From: Bacteroidales bacterium
Lineage (GTDB): Bacteria; Bacteroidota; Bacteroidia; Bacteroidales; PUMT01
Assembly (NCBI GenBank): GCA_007132365.1
Contig: SLOS01000078.1
Coordinates: forward strand, 1-8,094
Length of the DNA stretch: 8,094 nt
Reading direction: 5' to 3'
Below the pieces are notes generated by a model, which worked only from the letters and a program-made list of their open reading frames with translations, searched no databases and had not been told where the DNA came from. The translations under genes were made by a program, and so were the position numbers. Below, piece by piece: positions 1 through 8,000 of the stretch (its first letter is position 1; each line of letters opens with the position of its first letter).

Positions 1-482
1 AATTCCCCAAAAAAGTGATTATAGAAAAGACCGCCCAGTTTATCTGCCGATCTTGCCATAGCAACCTCGCCGGCTTCTTCAAAAATTTCAAAACTACCCA
101 GGGCTTTGCTGCTGATAAACAAAGATTTTCCCATAAACCTTACCAAAGGAAACCGACCCACAAATGTTTTTTGAGTAATGGCTAACTGTTCAATCAAATC
201 ACCTTCCAATAGTTCGATCTGCTTTAAAAGGGATTGTTTTTCATCAGGATCAAGATCCTGGGTTGATGTTTCCAAATTATCTTTTGCCTGTTCCAGAAAG
301 GTTAAAGCCATTTTAAATGCCCCGGGGTCTCCTTTATCCTGAATGCCTAGCCAGTAGTAGGTTTGGGCATGATGCAGATCTATCGTATGGGAATCTACAG
401 TGTTGCCTTTTGCTGATATTGATAATAGCAGAAGAAAAACGATTGTAAAGGATTTAAGAAAGCTATTTATGTTTTTCGACAT
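1..482 (-). CDS. Exported protein of unknown function, N-terminal 160 residues (3' end beyond the window)
   Basis: The reading frame opens with ATG at 482-480 and stays open to base 1, so only the first 160 residues are visible. Residues 1-26 look like a Sec signal peptide: a lysine-containing start (MSKN), a hydrophobic core TIVFLLLLSISA, and AKG before N27, which fits the small-residue -3/-1 rule for signal peptidase I. No lipobox cysteine is present. The mature part is helical. Around residues 38-70 the pattern AQTYYWLGI, GDPGAFKMAL, FLEQAKDNLE resembles a single TPR-like helix pair, followed by an acidic amphipathic stretch (residues 75-100). Residues 101-160 include FVGRFPLVRFMGKSLF and end near GLLFYNHFF-like aromatic residues. 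It follows the upstream membrane-protein gene by 61 bases on the same strand, so co-transcription is plausible. I do not recognise the family, and the domain that would decide its function may lie outside the window. Confidence is high that it is a gene and low for any role. Confidence 0.8.
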   Translation of the reverse strand, partial: MSKNINSFLKSFTIVFLLLLSISAKGNTVDSHTIDLHHAQTYYWLGIQDKGDPGAFKMALTFLEQAKDNLETSTQDLDPDEKQSLLKQIELLEGDLIEQLAITQKTFVGRFPLVRFMGKSLFISSKALGSFEIFEEAGEVAMARSADKLGGLFYNHFFGE

Positions 483-543
483 TATAAATACGTATAAAAT
501 TATTTGTAAAAGGGTGTTTTAATTAATGGCAAAAAATTTAATT

Positions 544-1659
544 CTAGTTCAGGTGATCTGTGTAAAATATCATAGATGTTCTTGTAAGTTTGCTGATATA
601 TATCCCTATTAACCCACACTGAATACCGAAGGGCAGGTAGCCCAGATATCCTAAAACCGGCATTTCGAAAATCAAGTAACGATGGACAAAGGGTATCGAA
701 TATTCCCAACGGATAAGGCTATAATAATTCCACATTTCCCACAAAAAACCACAGATCAGCGCAGCCACTGCTAACAAATATAAGTCTTTCCAATTTCCAT
801 TTTCTATACTATTGATGATCGTTTTCCCTCCACTGATGGCAATAATTGCAGCAATGATAAGCAATGGCGACAACCACATAAAGGGGAACAGGTATTGTGG
901 ATATACATAAGTAGCAGATAAGGCAAGTGAACTTATCAGTAGGATGAGCCACCAAAAATTCTTATTTCCCACCACTTTTAAAGGACTATAACTCTCTAAC
1001 CCATTGCTGATCTGCGGAAATGTTCTTAAAAAAAACCAGGTACTTATAACTGCAGGCAGCACAGTTGAGAAAGGTATTGTTGCATAAATGAAATAATTGA
1101 TATCACTCAAATGATCTATCCCAACATAATACCAATTATTTGTAAAGTGATTCAGGTACTCATAATACCACCAAAAAACAGCGCTAAAGAGAAATAACAA
1201 AAGCAGATATTTAAATGAATGAGTGATCAGGCTGGCACCAGTACGCATAAATGTAAAAGCATTTATCATTATAATATACCCAAGCCATAAAGGTGTGAAT
1301 GTGAAGATTTGAATATCGCTTGCCCATTCAAAACGGGTCCATGCAACAACCCATCCCCCAAACAATAAAAAAACTCCGAACCACCCCCATCGTGGAAACA
1401 TTTTTAAATCTACTTTTTCAGCATAATTATTACGTTGACTTTTTATGATCTTATAAATAAATGGGCCTGAAATTATAATCGCAATAGCCAAAATAGAATA
1501 AAAGGCCAGAGATGAAAACCCTTCGTGTTTTACAAATTCTGTCTTTGGAGGGAATTTTATGAAAGATAGAATTGAGTCTCCTTCAACAATAACCCCTATT
1601 AACGGAGTTAATAACAAAAGCAGAAAGATCATGATTGTTAAAAATATTTTTCTTCTCAT
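544..1659 (-). CDS. Multi-pass integral membrane protein of unknown function with conserved-looking Trp/Tyr-rich motifs
   Basis: This is a 371-residue inner-membrane protein. I place the start at the ATG at 1659 (MRRKIFLTIM), because this gives a positively charged N-terminus directly before the first hydrophobic helix. A TTG at 1689 would add ten residues (MLIYQFKQID) and cannot be excluded. About ten membrane segments are visible, near residues 4-26, 50-72, 91-109, 117-137, 151-171, 189-211, 235-255, 258-277, 293-313 and 331-357. Three aromatic motifs stand out: FWWYYEYLNHF followed by NNWYYVG (about 162-180), GFLWEMWNYYSLIRWEY (about 304-320), and FEMPVLGYLGYLPFG (331-345). The last is helix-breaking and probably sits at the membrane interface. 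From memory these motifs resemble a recurrent, unnamed family of bacterial membrane proteins, but I cannot name it or give a substrate. The gene begins 42 bases after the HEPN-like/TPR membrane gene ends and probably shares its transcript. Transporter, enzyme and sensor subunit all remain open. Confidence 0.85.
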   Translation of the reverse strand: MRRKIFLTIMIFLLLLLTPLIGVIVEGDSILSFIKFPPKTEFVKHEGFSSLAFYSILAIAIIISGPFIYKIIKSQRNNYAEKVDLKMFPRWGWFGVFLLFGGWVVAWTRFEWASDIQIFTFTPLWLGYIIMINAFTFMRTGASLITHSFKYLLLLFLFSAVFWWYYEYLNHFTNNWYYVGIDHLSDINYFIYATIPFSTVLPAVISTWFFLRTFPQISNGLESYSPLKVVGNKNFWWLILLISSLALSATYVYPQYLFPFMWLSPLLIIAAIIAISGGKTIINSIENGNWKDLYLLAVAALICGFLWEMWNYYSLIRWEYSIPFVHRYLIFEMPVLGYLGYLPFGIQCGLIGIYISKLTRTSMIFYTDHLN

Positions 1660-1701
1660 GTCAATTTGTTTGAATTGGTAAATCAACAAAGATTGTCGCG
1701 T

Positions 1702-4029
1702 TTAAAAACGAATGTAAATATAGCCTATAGCTACTATAACCAGTAAAACATTTAACCCAACAACAACACCGGTCTGAAAAAAAGATAGCGGCCAGCAAGG
1801 GATTTTTTTTATTACCCGCTGTTGCTTTATCAACCATTCATAATTTTTTAATGTGTTTTCACCTGGGTCATCTATAAACTTTTCCAATGCACTTTCCAGA
1901 TGTACGGAGTATCTGTGCGAAATTTGATTTTTGGCTTCCTTACCAGCACGATATAAGCTATACGGCAGTCCAACCGACCAAATAAATCCTGTAATGACTG
2001 TAATAAAAAGGGCAATAAGGTCAATTCCTGGTTCGCTCTGTAATACTAATCCAAGCGCCATCCAAATTGTTATAATAAACAACATAATGGTAGCAATTAA
2101 TGATATTAAGAATGATCCCAGACTTCTAAAACCATCGTTGTTCAGACTGGAAACCAATGGTTTTAATGAAAGGTTGCTAAATCTAATTCCAAATAAGGTT
2201 ACTGTATAAACGTATCGTAGACCTATGTAAATCAAAACTGCACCCCCAATAGAAACTATCCACCTAATTATCTGTATTTCTTGAACAAACAAATGCGATT
2301 CAATGGAATAAAAAATTAAGGGGGTAACAATTACTAGAAAAGGAATCATAATCAGAAGAAAAATCCTTTCTGACTTTATGCTTTCAAGAATATCAATTGT
2401 GCCGTTTTTTTTATACATAAAATTGCCACAAATATCCTGAATCTGAGAATCAAACCAGACATTAAACCTATCCAATCGCATACTGGATATCTGTAAACTC
2501 AAAGGGAGCCTGATGCTTTCCATCTTTTTAGGCGTGTTTATGAATTGCCAAATTGTAGGAATAAGAAAAAGGCCAGCAATATAGAGAATAAATGATTTTG
2601 ATTCACCCGCATTTAGGTATTCATAGTATCCGAATGCTCCTGCAACAATAAATATTACCAGGACAATTAACGGGAATACATATGGCCGAAAGTTGGGCGG
2701 GAACAAAGCATCATAAACAGTAAAGAATTCTTTTTTTGAATCATCATCTGTTTTATTATGGATTGTCCTTTTCTCTTGATCAGTTTTTTTTATTTTCTCT
2801 AAAAACTCCAGCGCCACTGCATTATCAGGGTCAATATCAAAACAATGCTGAAGAATGTGCTCAATGGTTTCTTCAGAATCTCCAAGCTGATGATGCAATC
2901 GGGCAAGTTCAATAAAAGTCTCCGGTCTGCGATCGTATAAAACAGATTGTTCCAGGTAAGCAATAGCATCTTCAAGTTTACCATATTGCGCCAGTGCAAG
3001 GCCTTTTTTCAATAGATCATGGGATAAGTTTGATCTTTTTTCATCCGAAAGATTTTCAAGATCTTGTTCATCAAGTCCCTCAGCAAGCTCTATGCTTAAA
3101 AGATTCCTGAACTCGACATGTAGTTCTTTGTGGAAATAATAGGCTCCGCTACTATAGGAAATATATTCAAGTTTTGTCTTCCATGACGAGCTAAACAAAT
3201 ATACTTCATTCTGCTTCTGCTGCTCATTAAATTTCCATAACGCAAATGGTTCCAGCGAAAAACCGGAAACCAGAGTTTCAATGTTTGTTAGTTCATCTAT
3301 TAAATAGATTTCATTTAAATTCAGCGGTTTGTCAGCATAAAACTGAAATGGTTCCAAAGTCAAACCACGAAGTTCCTGACAGTTTACCTGCCATTTATTG
3401 CCTTCAGAAAGAACCACACCCTCTACAACAACTATATTTATTTCTTCCAGGAAAGCAGCACTATTCAGCAAATACGTTAATATCTGCTCCAGGATATCAA
3501 GCCGTTCTTTTAGTATTTCCTTGTTAATCTGAACTCCATGACCTATGTTTTTATTTCGGTAGTTTACCAACACATTAGTTATTTCCTGCTTATGATTCCT
3601 GTTCTTTTTGTTATAGTTGATTTCTCCTAATTCTTCTACCAGGCCCATTATTTTTCCAGAATCCTCATTCGATTCGGAGAAATACCAGTCATGAATTATT
3701 TTCCCAATTTTAAGGTTAGAATTTTCTGAAGCGATTAAACATAATGACCGGAGTAATCCAAGCCACCCTCCAAGGGATGGGCGCTTCAAAAACTCAAGAG
3801 TTTTTTCTTTGTTGGGAAGTTTATCAATTAAGTTACCCGACTTTTTTAACCCTTCTTTAAGCTGAACTATGCAAAGAAACTTTACTAATAGCTCAAACAG
3901 ATCAATGATTAATTTGTGTCGTCCGCCCAGATCGTTTGGGTCTGCAATCCTGAACCTGCGAAAGGCATGGGCAATTGGTAACGGATATTTACTTTCAACA
4001 GTTGATTTGATATCATTGAAGCTTTTCAT
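1702..4029 (-). CDS. HEPN-like module / TPR / seven-helix membrane protein
   Basis: This 775-residue protein has an unambiguous start: a TAG stop lies in frame one codon before the ATG at 4029. Residues 1-200 are helical, with R83-PSLGG-WLGLLR and then R158-NKNIG-H164, an Rx5H motif of the kind found in HEPN RNase domains. Residues 205-310 look beta-rich (LEPFALW at 259-265, EVYLFSS at 275-281), and the module ends with LLSIELAEGL (310-319). The same order of motifs occurs in the N-terminal part of the protein encoded at 5006-8094, so the two are diverged paralogues in this region. Residues 335-415 contain two or three TPR-like repeats (GLALAQYGKLEDAIAYLEQS, then ARLHHQLGDSEETIEHIL), usually a protein-binding scaffold. 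About seven membrane helices follow, near 451-469, 479-497, 555-575, 587-607, 637-662, 669-690 and 753-772. A positively charged loop at 498-554 and an amphipathic one at 693-750 are probably cytoplasmic. The N-terminal half should therefore lie in the cytoplasm, tethered to the inner membrane. Function is unknown. RNase activity is an inference from the motif only. Confidence 0.88.
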   Translation of the reverse strand: MKSFNDIKSTVESKYPLPIAHAFRRFRIADPNDLGGRHKLIIDLFELLVKFLCIVQLKEGLKKSGNLIDKLPNKEKTLEFLKRPSLGGWLGLLRSLCLIASENSNLKIGKIIHDWYFSESNEDSGKIMGLVEELGEINYNKKNRNHKQEITNVLVNYRNKNIGHGVQINKEILKERLDILEQILTYLLNSAAFLEEINIVVVEGVVLSEGNKWQVNCQELRGLTLEPFQFYADKPLNLNEIYLIDELTNIETLVSGFSLEPFALWKFNEQQKQNEVYLFSSSWKTKLEYISYSSGAYYFHKELHVEFRNLLSIELAEGLDEQDLENLSDEKRSNLSHDLLKKGLALAQYGKLEDAIAYLEQSVLYDRRPETFIELARLHHQLGDSEETIEHILQHCFDIDPDNAVALEFLEKIKKTDQEKRTIHNKTDDDSKKEFFTVYDALFPPNFRPYVFPLIVLVIFIVAGAFGYYEYLNAGESKSFILYIAGLFLIPTIWQFINTPKKMESIRLPLSLQISSMRLDRFNVWFDSQIQDICGNFMYKKNGTIDILESIKSERIFLLIMIPFLVIVTPLIFYSIESHLFVQEIQIIRWIVSIGGAVLIYIGLRYVYTVTLFGIRFSNLSLKPLVSSLNNDGFRSLGSFLISLIATIMLFIITIWMALGLVLQSEPGIDLIALFITVITGFIWSVGLPYSLYRAGKEAKNQISHRYSVHLESALEKFIDDPGENTLKNYEWLIKQQRVIKKIPCWPLSFFQTGVVVGLNVLLVIVAIGYIYIRF
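3073..4029 (-). other. Copy A of a shared N-terminal module (Rx5H version)
   Basis: These bases encode residues 1-319 of the HEPN-like/TPR membrane protein. Landmarks in order are RPSLGGWLGLLR (residues 83-94), RNKNIGH (158-164; bases 3538-3558), LEPFALW (259-265), EVYLFSS (275-281) and LLSIELAEGL (310-319). Copy B in the NTPase gene keeps the same landmarks in the same order with similar spacing: RPxxG to RN is 75 residues here against 70 there, and RN to ELAE is 156 against 130. I judge it a homologous domain, not chance, from reading alone. No alignment score was computed. Confidence 0.7.
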
Positions 4030-4158
4030 TGACTACTTTTTAAAATTTTGTGGAACGTTATAAAATTACATTGCTGCATTTTCGTTTTAAGTCAGAGAAA
4101 GAATCCTTGTATTTAAATGCACAACTTTGATAATTTGAAAATTAATACCAGTTCGATC

Positions 4159-4890
4159 CTATTCATCCTTTACGCACCTCACACTCATTGCAGTGAATGT
4201 AAATTTGTAAAACCGGCTCATCCTATCATTATAAAAATTTAGTTCTCTGTTATAGGCTGTTTTATGCCGGTGTGGCTCTTGTTCTTCCTGATGCACGGTT
4301 GATGTCCACCAACAACCAATATTATAAAGATGATTATACGAAACACCCATTGCATAACCACCTGCCCTTGCCGTGAAACCTGATGCATTGTTGGCACCAA
4401 TATTGGGATGTCGCCAGGAAAGTGTATCTTTTTCCTTTAATCTGCCTGCACCGGAGCCTCTCCAGCCTGTAAGTTCCAATTCTCTCCGTTTAATATCCAT
4501 AACATTGCGTTCCAAAACCATCCAGTCTTCATCTGAAGGAACTTTCCAACCAACCGGACATAATCCCCTGGGGTCATCAACTGCCAGCCAATTGTACAGC
4601 AAACCAAATCTTTCAATAATTTCCTGATTAAGACCTTGGCTAGTATAAGCACCAAGTGAGTCTCCGATAAATTCGAATGTTCCTCTTGTAAAATTGAGTA
4701 AGCTGTCTCCATTGTTATAACGGGTTACCCTCAGGTTTTCAGCCATCCACAATTGGGAGCCTATTTTAAGGGATTTATAGATGTTGCCGTCAATGTCTTC
4801 AACAGTATCTGTAGCCCAATTGTCTTCGCTTTTAAAAGTACCGCAGGATAAGAAACATAGACCAAGGAAAACTAAAACTATGTGTTTCAT
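4159..4890 (-). CDS. FISUMP-domain lipoprotein (Fibrobacter succinogenes major paralogous domain)
   Basis: This 243-residue protein is exported and lipidated. MKHIVLVFLGLCFLSC gives a short lipoprotein signal with a FLSC lipobox, so Cys16 would be the lipid-anchored N-terminus after cleavage by signal peptidase II. Residues 29-243 are a full-length FISUMP domain (TIGR02145 / Fib_succ_major type). The hallmarks are DIDGNIYKSLKIGSQLWMAE (32-51) then NLRVTRYNNGD, GLLYNWLAV (96-104), RGLCPVGWKVPSDEDWMVLE (108-127), SGFTARAGGYA (170-180), CWWTST (193-198) and the terminal SVRCVKD. FISUMP proteins are abundant in Fibrobacter and Bacteroidota and are usually cell-surface or envelope proteins of unclear function. 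The domain is thought to have a C-type-lectin-like fold, so ligand binding is plausible. The gene lies between the two genes that share the HEPN-like module, 115 bases after one and 129 bases before the other. It may be the envelope-side partner of those membrane proteins, which is inference. It is complete, with no frameshift. Confidence 0.93.
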   Translation of the reverse strand: MKHIVLVFLGLCFLSCGTFKSEDNWATDTVEDIDGNIYKSLKIGSQLWMAENLRVTRYNNGDSLLNFTRGTFEFIGDSLGAYTSQGLNQEIIERFGLLYNWLAVDDPRGLCPVGWKVPSDEDWMVLERNVMDIKRRELELTGWRGSGAGRLKEKDTLSWRHPNIGANNASGFTARAGGYAMGVSYNHLYNIGCWWTSTVHQEEQEPHRHKTAYNRELNFYNDRMSRFYKFTFTAMSVRCVKDE

Positions 4891-5005
4891 ATCATTTTTT
4901 TAATGGAATAAAAATAAATAGAATATCCGAACAACGATTATCTCGTACATCTGAGAATTTGTCGTGGGTGGTCCACTGTATAAAGTATCTCTAATTTTTA
5001 ATAGT

Positions 5006-8000
5006 TTAGGCTATGGCCAGTTTCTCTTCTTTCTGGAATTTCCTTTTGGCAAAAAATATGGGAATTTCAATTACAGAAAAAAGAATTAGTATGAGGCCAG
5101 CAGGGCCAAAAATAAAAAAATACCAGTATTTGGTGAGTTCTTTGCCCATTTTGGTCAAGCCACTTAATATTTCACTTACTTCTAGGTTATTTGCCATTAA
5201 CTGTATTTCTTCATTGTTTAAGCCTTTTATAATATCATCAAAAATTGAGCAAACAGGGTCTTCGGGATCCGCACAAAACTGCTCTTCAATTCGCAGCATT
5301 ATAATTTCAATTTCAGATGGAGTTGCTATGGAATGGATTTCTTTTATCTTTTCCTGGAATTTGTTTACATAAGTATTGTGAACCCTTTGCTGAGAATGAG
5401 TCATGAGGGTGTCAGAAGTGTAGAGAATTGTGAAAAATCCTATCGAAAAGACATATAAACTAATTAAGTGATATTTTGCAGAACCCGTTAAATACTTACG
5501 GAGATAATCTGCATAAATATTTTTTTCAACAACGATTGTTTTGTAATAAAGCATTGCTAAAAAAACTACTATTGCTATAACAACAATTATTGCTGATGCG
5601 ATAAATAAGGTTATGATTACGTCACTTCCCAAATTATTTAAAAGTAAAAGAAACGGGAGAATAGAAACTATTCCAAACAATATCAAAGAAAGCCTAATCA
5701 GTTTTCGAATGATAATATTGTCAATTGATTTGAAATGAAATGCTTCGTAGGTATTAAAATTTCTTAATATATTCTTCTCTGATTTAGCTTTTTGATCGAT
5801 AAATAAGAAGATTGCAAAAAATACGATGAAAATAAATATTAAGTAAATTGTAGGAATAAATAACTGATCAAGCACCGATTTTATAGCATGATTTGCATGA
5901 AATAAATCAGCCAATATTGATATTATCTCTCCATTTACATTAATACCAGGCGTTATTATTTGATTAAACATTACACTAGATACAGGCATCAAGAACGAGT
6001 GAGAATCCTGAAGGAAGATATTGTACATGAAATATACTATTGTGTAGATTACAAAAGCGGGTAACAAAATGAGAGCAATTTTGAACATCAGAGATCTCTT
6101 TTTCTCTTCCTTTTTAAATTTTTCCAATACAATATCCATTGACATTTCATTGTTGAGTGTGATCTTTTTGCCTTTCAGGTTGTTTTTGTGCACTCTCTCT
6201 TCTCTTAACAATTGCATTTCTGTTAAAGCTGTGTATGCATGGTTATAAGGTAAAGCTGTTTTGGTGTTTTTACTGCTGTCATTTATTTTTCGCAGCAGCT
6301 TTTCATTAATAGTTTCTGTCAACAAGTAGGGGCATTTGTCATTGTTCATCTGTTTTATCAGGTCAAACAAAGTTTCCTGATAAGCCTTGTTTTTCAGAAT
6401 TCCTTCAATGTATTGCCTCTTTATCTCATCAACTGAAAGCTTACCCGGGATGATTTTGTTATCATATTCTTTCAGCAAATACAGCATTATCAGGGGCTTG
6501 CTGCATTGTTCCTTTAACTTGTCATTCAAGTCATCCCAGGAAGTTTTGGGCGTGTATCCTGTATATTGTGCACCATAGTTTTCCCATATTTGACCCAACT
6601 CATCGCGGCTCAATGCAGGAAGCAAAGTGGTAATCAGGGGCCTTCCATGGCTAACCGATTGGGGCATAAAGGTTAATTCTTCGATTTTCTTGTCTAAATA
6701 TTGTTGTGTATATTTTTCTATGCTTTTCTTGAAATACTCAGGTCGGGCAATGGCAATAATCTGAAGTATACTAATATCTTTAAACCGGTAGATGAAATCG
6801 ATTAGTCTTTCCATTAGTATGGACTGGTCAATACCTTTTAGAAAGTATTCATTCAAATTGTCAATAATAATTGTAAGTGTTTTGCCAGGATGCTTCTTTT
6901 GTAAATTATTTAACAGTTCATGCAAATTGCCAGTAACGCCAAGTTTTTTCTTAACGTAGTCATCTAAAAGCATGGGAGCTTCTCCCAACTCATCCAAATG
7001 GCGGGCATCGATAAGGAAATTAATCCTATCGTTATTGTTGCTTTTCACATATTGATTGGCAAGGTATGCGCAAAAGGCTGATTTCCCGCTTCCCTGGTCA
7101 TCACGCAGAAAAATTATTTTTTTATCAGAAGAGAAAAATTCATTTATGATCTGACTATATCCTGCAGGCAAAACATAAACATCTTCATTATATTTACCAT
7201 TCAGTTCATATTCTGCCAACATCAGCTCGGTATGTTGCAAAGCCCTCTTATTAAGCTGCTCAAGGTCTATCTTTGATGCGTCAATTACTTCAGGCTCTAC
7301 ATATATTTTTTGTAATGCTTCGGCAAGCTCAACAGCCAATAAGTCTTTATCTGTTCGTTTTTCAGATAAATGACGATTGCTGGCATAAAAAACCTTTTTG
7401 TTGTCCAATGATTCAAGCAGAAATACATCCTGTGTTTTTCCTTTCGCAATGCTGTCATTGACAAACATGGGGAACAGCTTCACCCTGGACTCTTCGTTTT
7501 CAATTATCAACAGGCTTCCACCGGGTATTTTTTTCATATTTGGAAGTTCTTCGCCCATTAGAAAAACATTTCCACCCTCTCCAGGGTTTGAAAGTATGAG
7601 TTTATACTGATTTAAAAACTCAAGGTCAGCCAATAGCAAATCAACGATCTGTTCAACAGCAGCAGTTATCTTGCCAAGTGTTTCATCATCATAACCTTTT
7701 GAATGTGCAAAATTATTGCGCAGGTTGACCATAAGCTCCAGAAGCCCCAATTTTTTGGAAGGACTGGAACCGTTATTTTCTTCCACCTTTAGCAAAGCTG
7801 ATTTCTTATTGATCTCGTGTTTTTCAATAAAATCAAGCATCTGTGGGAATTTCCCAAGATCGTCAGGAACCTGCATCCGGTAATTGTAAAACTCTCTCAG
7901 GAACCCCAGCCACTTGCCAGGCCCAGGTCGATATGTCATGTTTTCAATAGCCTGATACATTCGCAGGGTTCTCGGGGCATTACTTTCAATATATTCACTG

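Noticed and set aside
500..709. A 69-codon minus-strand frame running from inside the ten-helix membrane gene into the following gap
   Set aside because: It overlaps the 3' end of that gene in another frame, and its translation has no domain, signal or plausible start context.
4061..4068. TAATTTTA on the minus strand, close to the Bacteroidota -7 element TAnnTTTG, about 30 bases before the ATG at 4029
   Set aside because: The last base does not match and no TTG/TTTG element sits at the expected distance upstream; in such AT-rich sequence the match is weak.
4107..4124. Imperfect palindrome around ATTTAAAT with flanking TTGT / ACAA in the gap after the FISUMP gene
   Set aside because: The stem is AT-only and interrupted, with no following T-tract in a terminator arrangement; too weak to call an operator or terminator.
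4159..4300. Possible diversity-generating retroelement target, because the FISUMP domain is probably C-type-lectin-like and its C-terminus is Asn/Tyr-rich
   Set aside because: No reverse transcriptase, template repeat or second copy of the 3' end is present in the window, and the C-terminus fits the ordinary FISUMP ending.
4891..5005. Possible terminator or regulatory hairpin in the gap after the NTPase gene (GTGGTCCAC)
   Set aside because: The inverted repeat has a four-base stem and a one-base loop, which cannot fold as a hairpin, and no T-tract follows.
5013..5372. A 119-codon plus-strand open frame and several shorter ones (for example 1931-2209, 3246-3527, 4373-4627, 7398-7610)
   Set aside because: All lie antisense inside well-supported minus-strand genes that have clear domains or membrane helices; the translations show no recognisable motifs and look like shadows.
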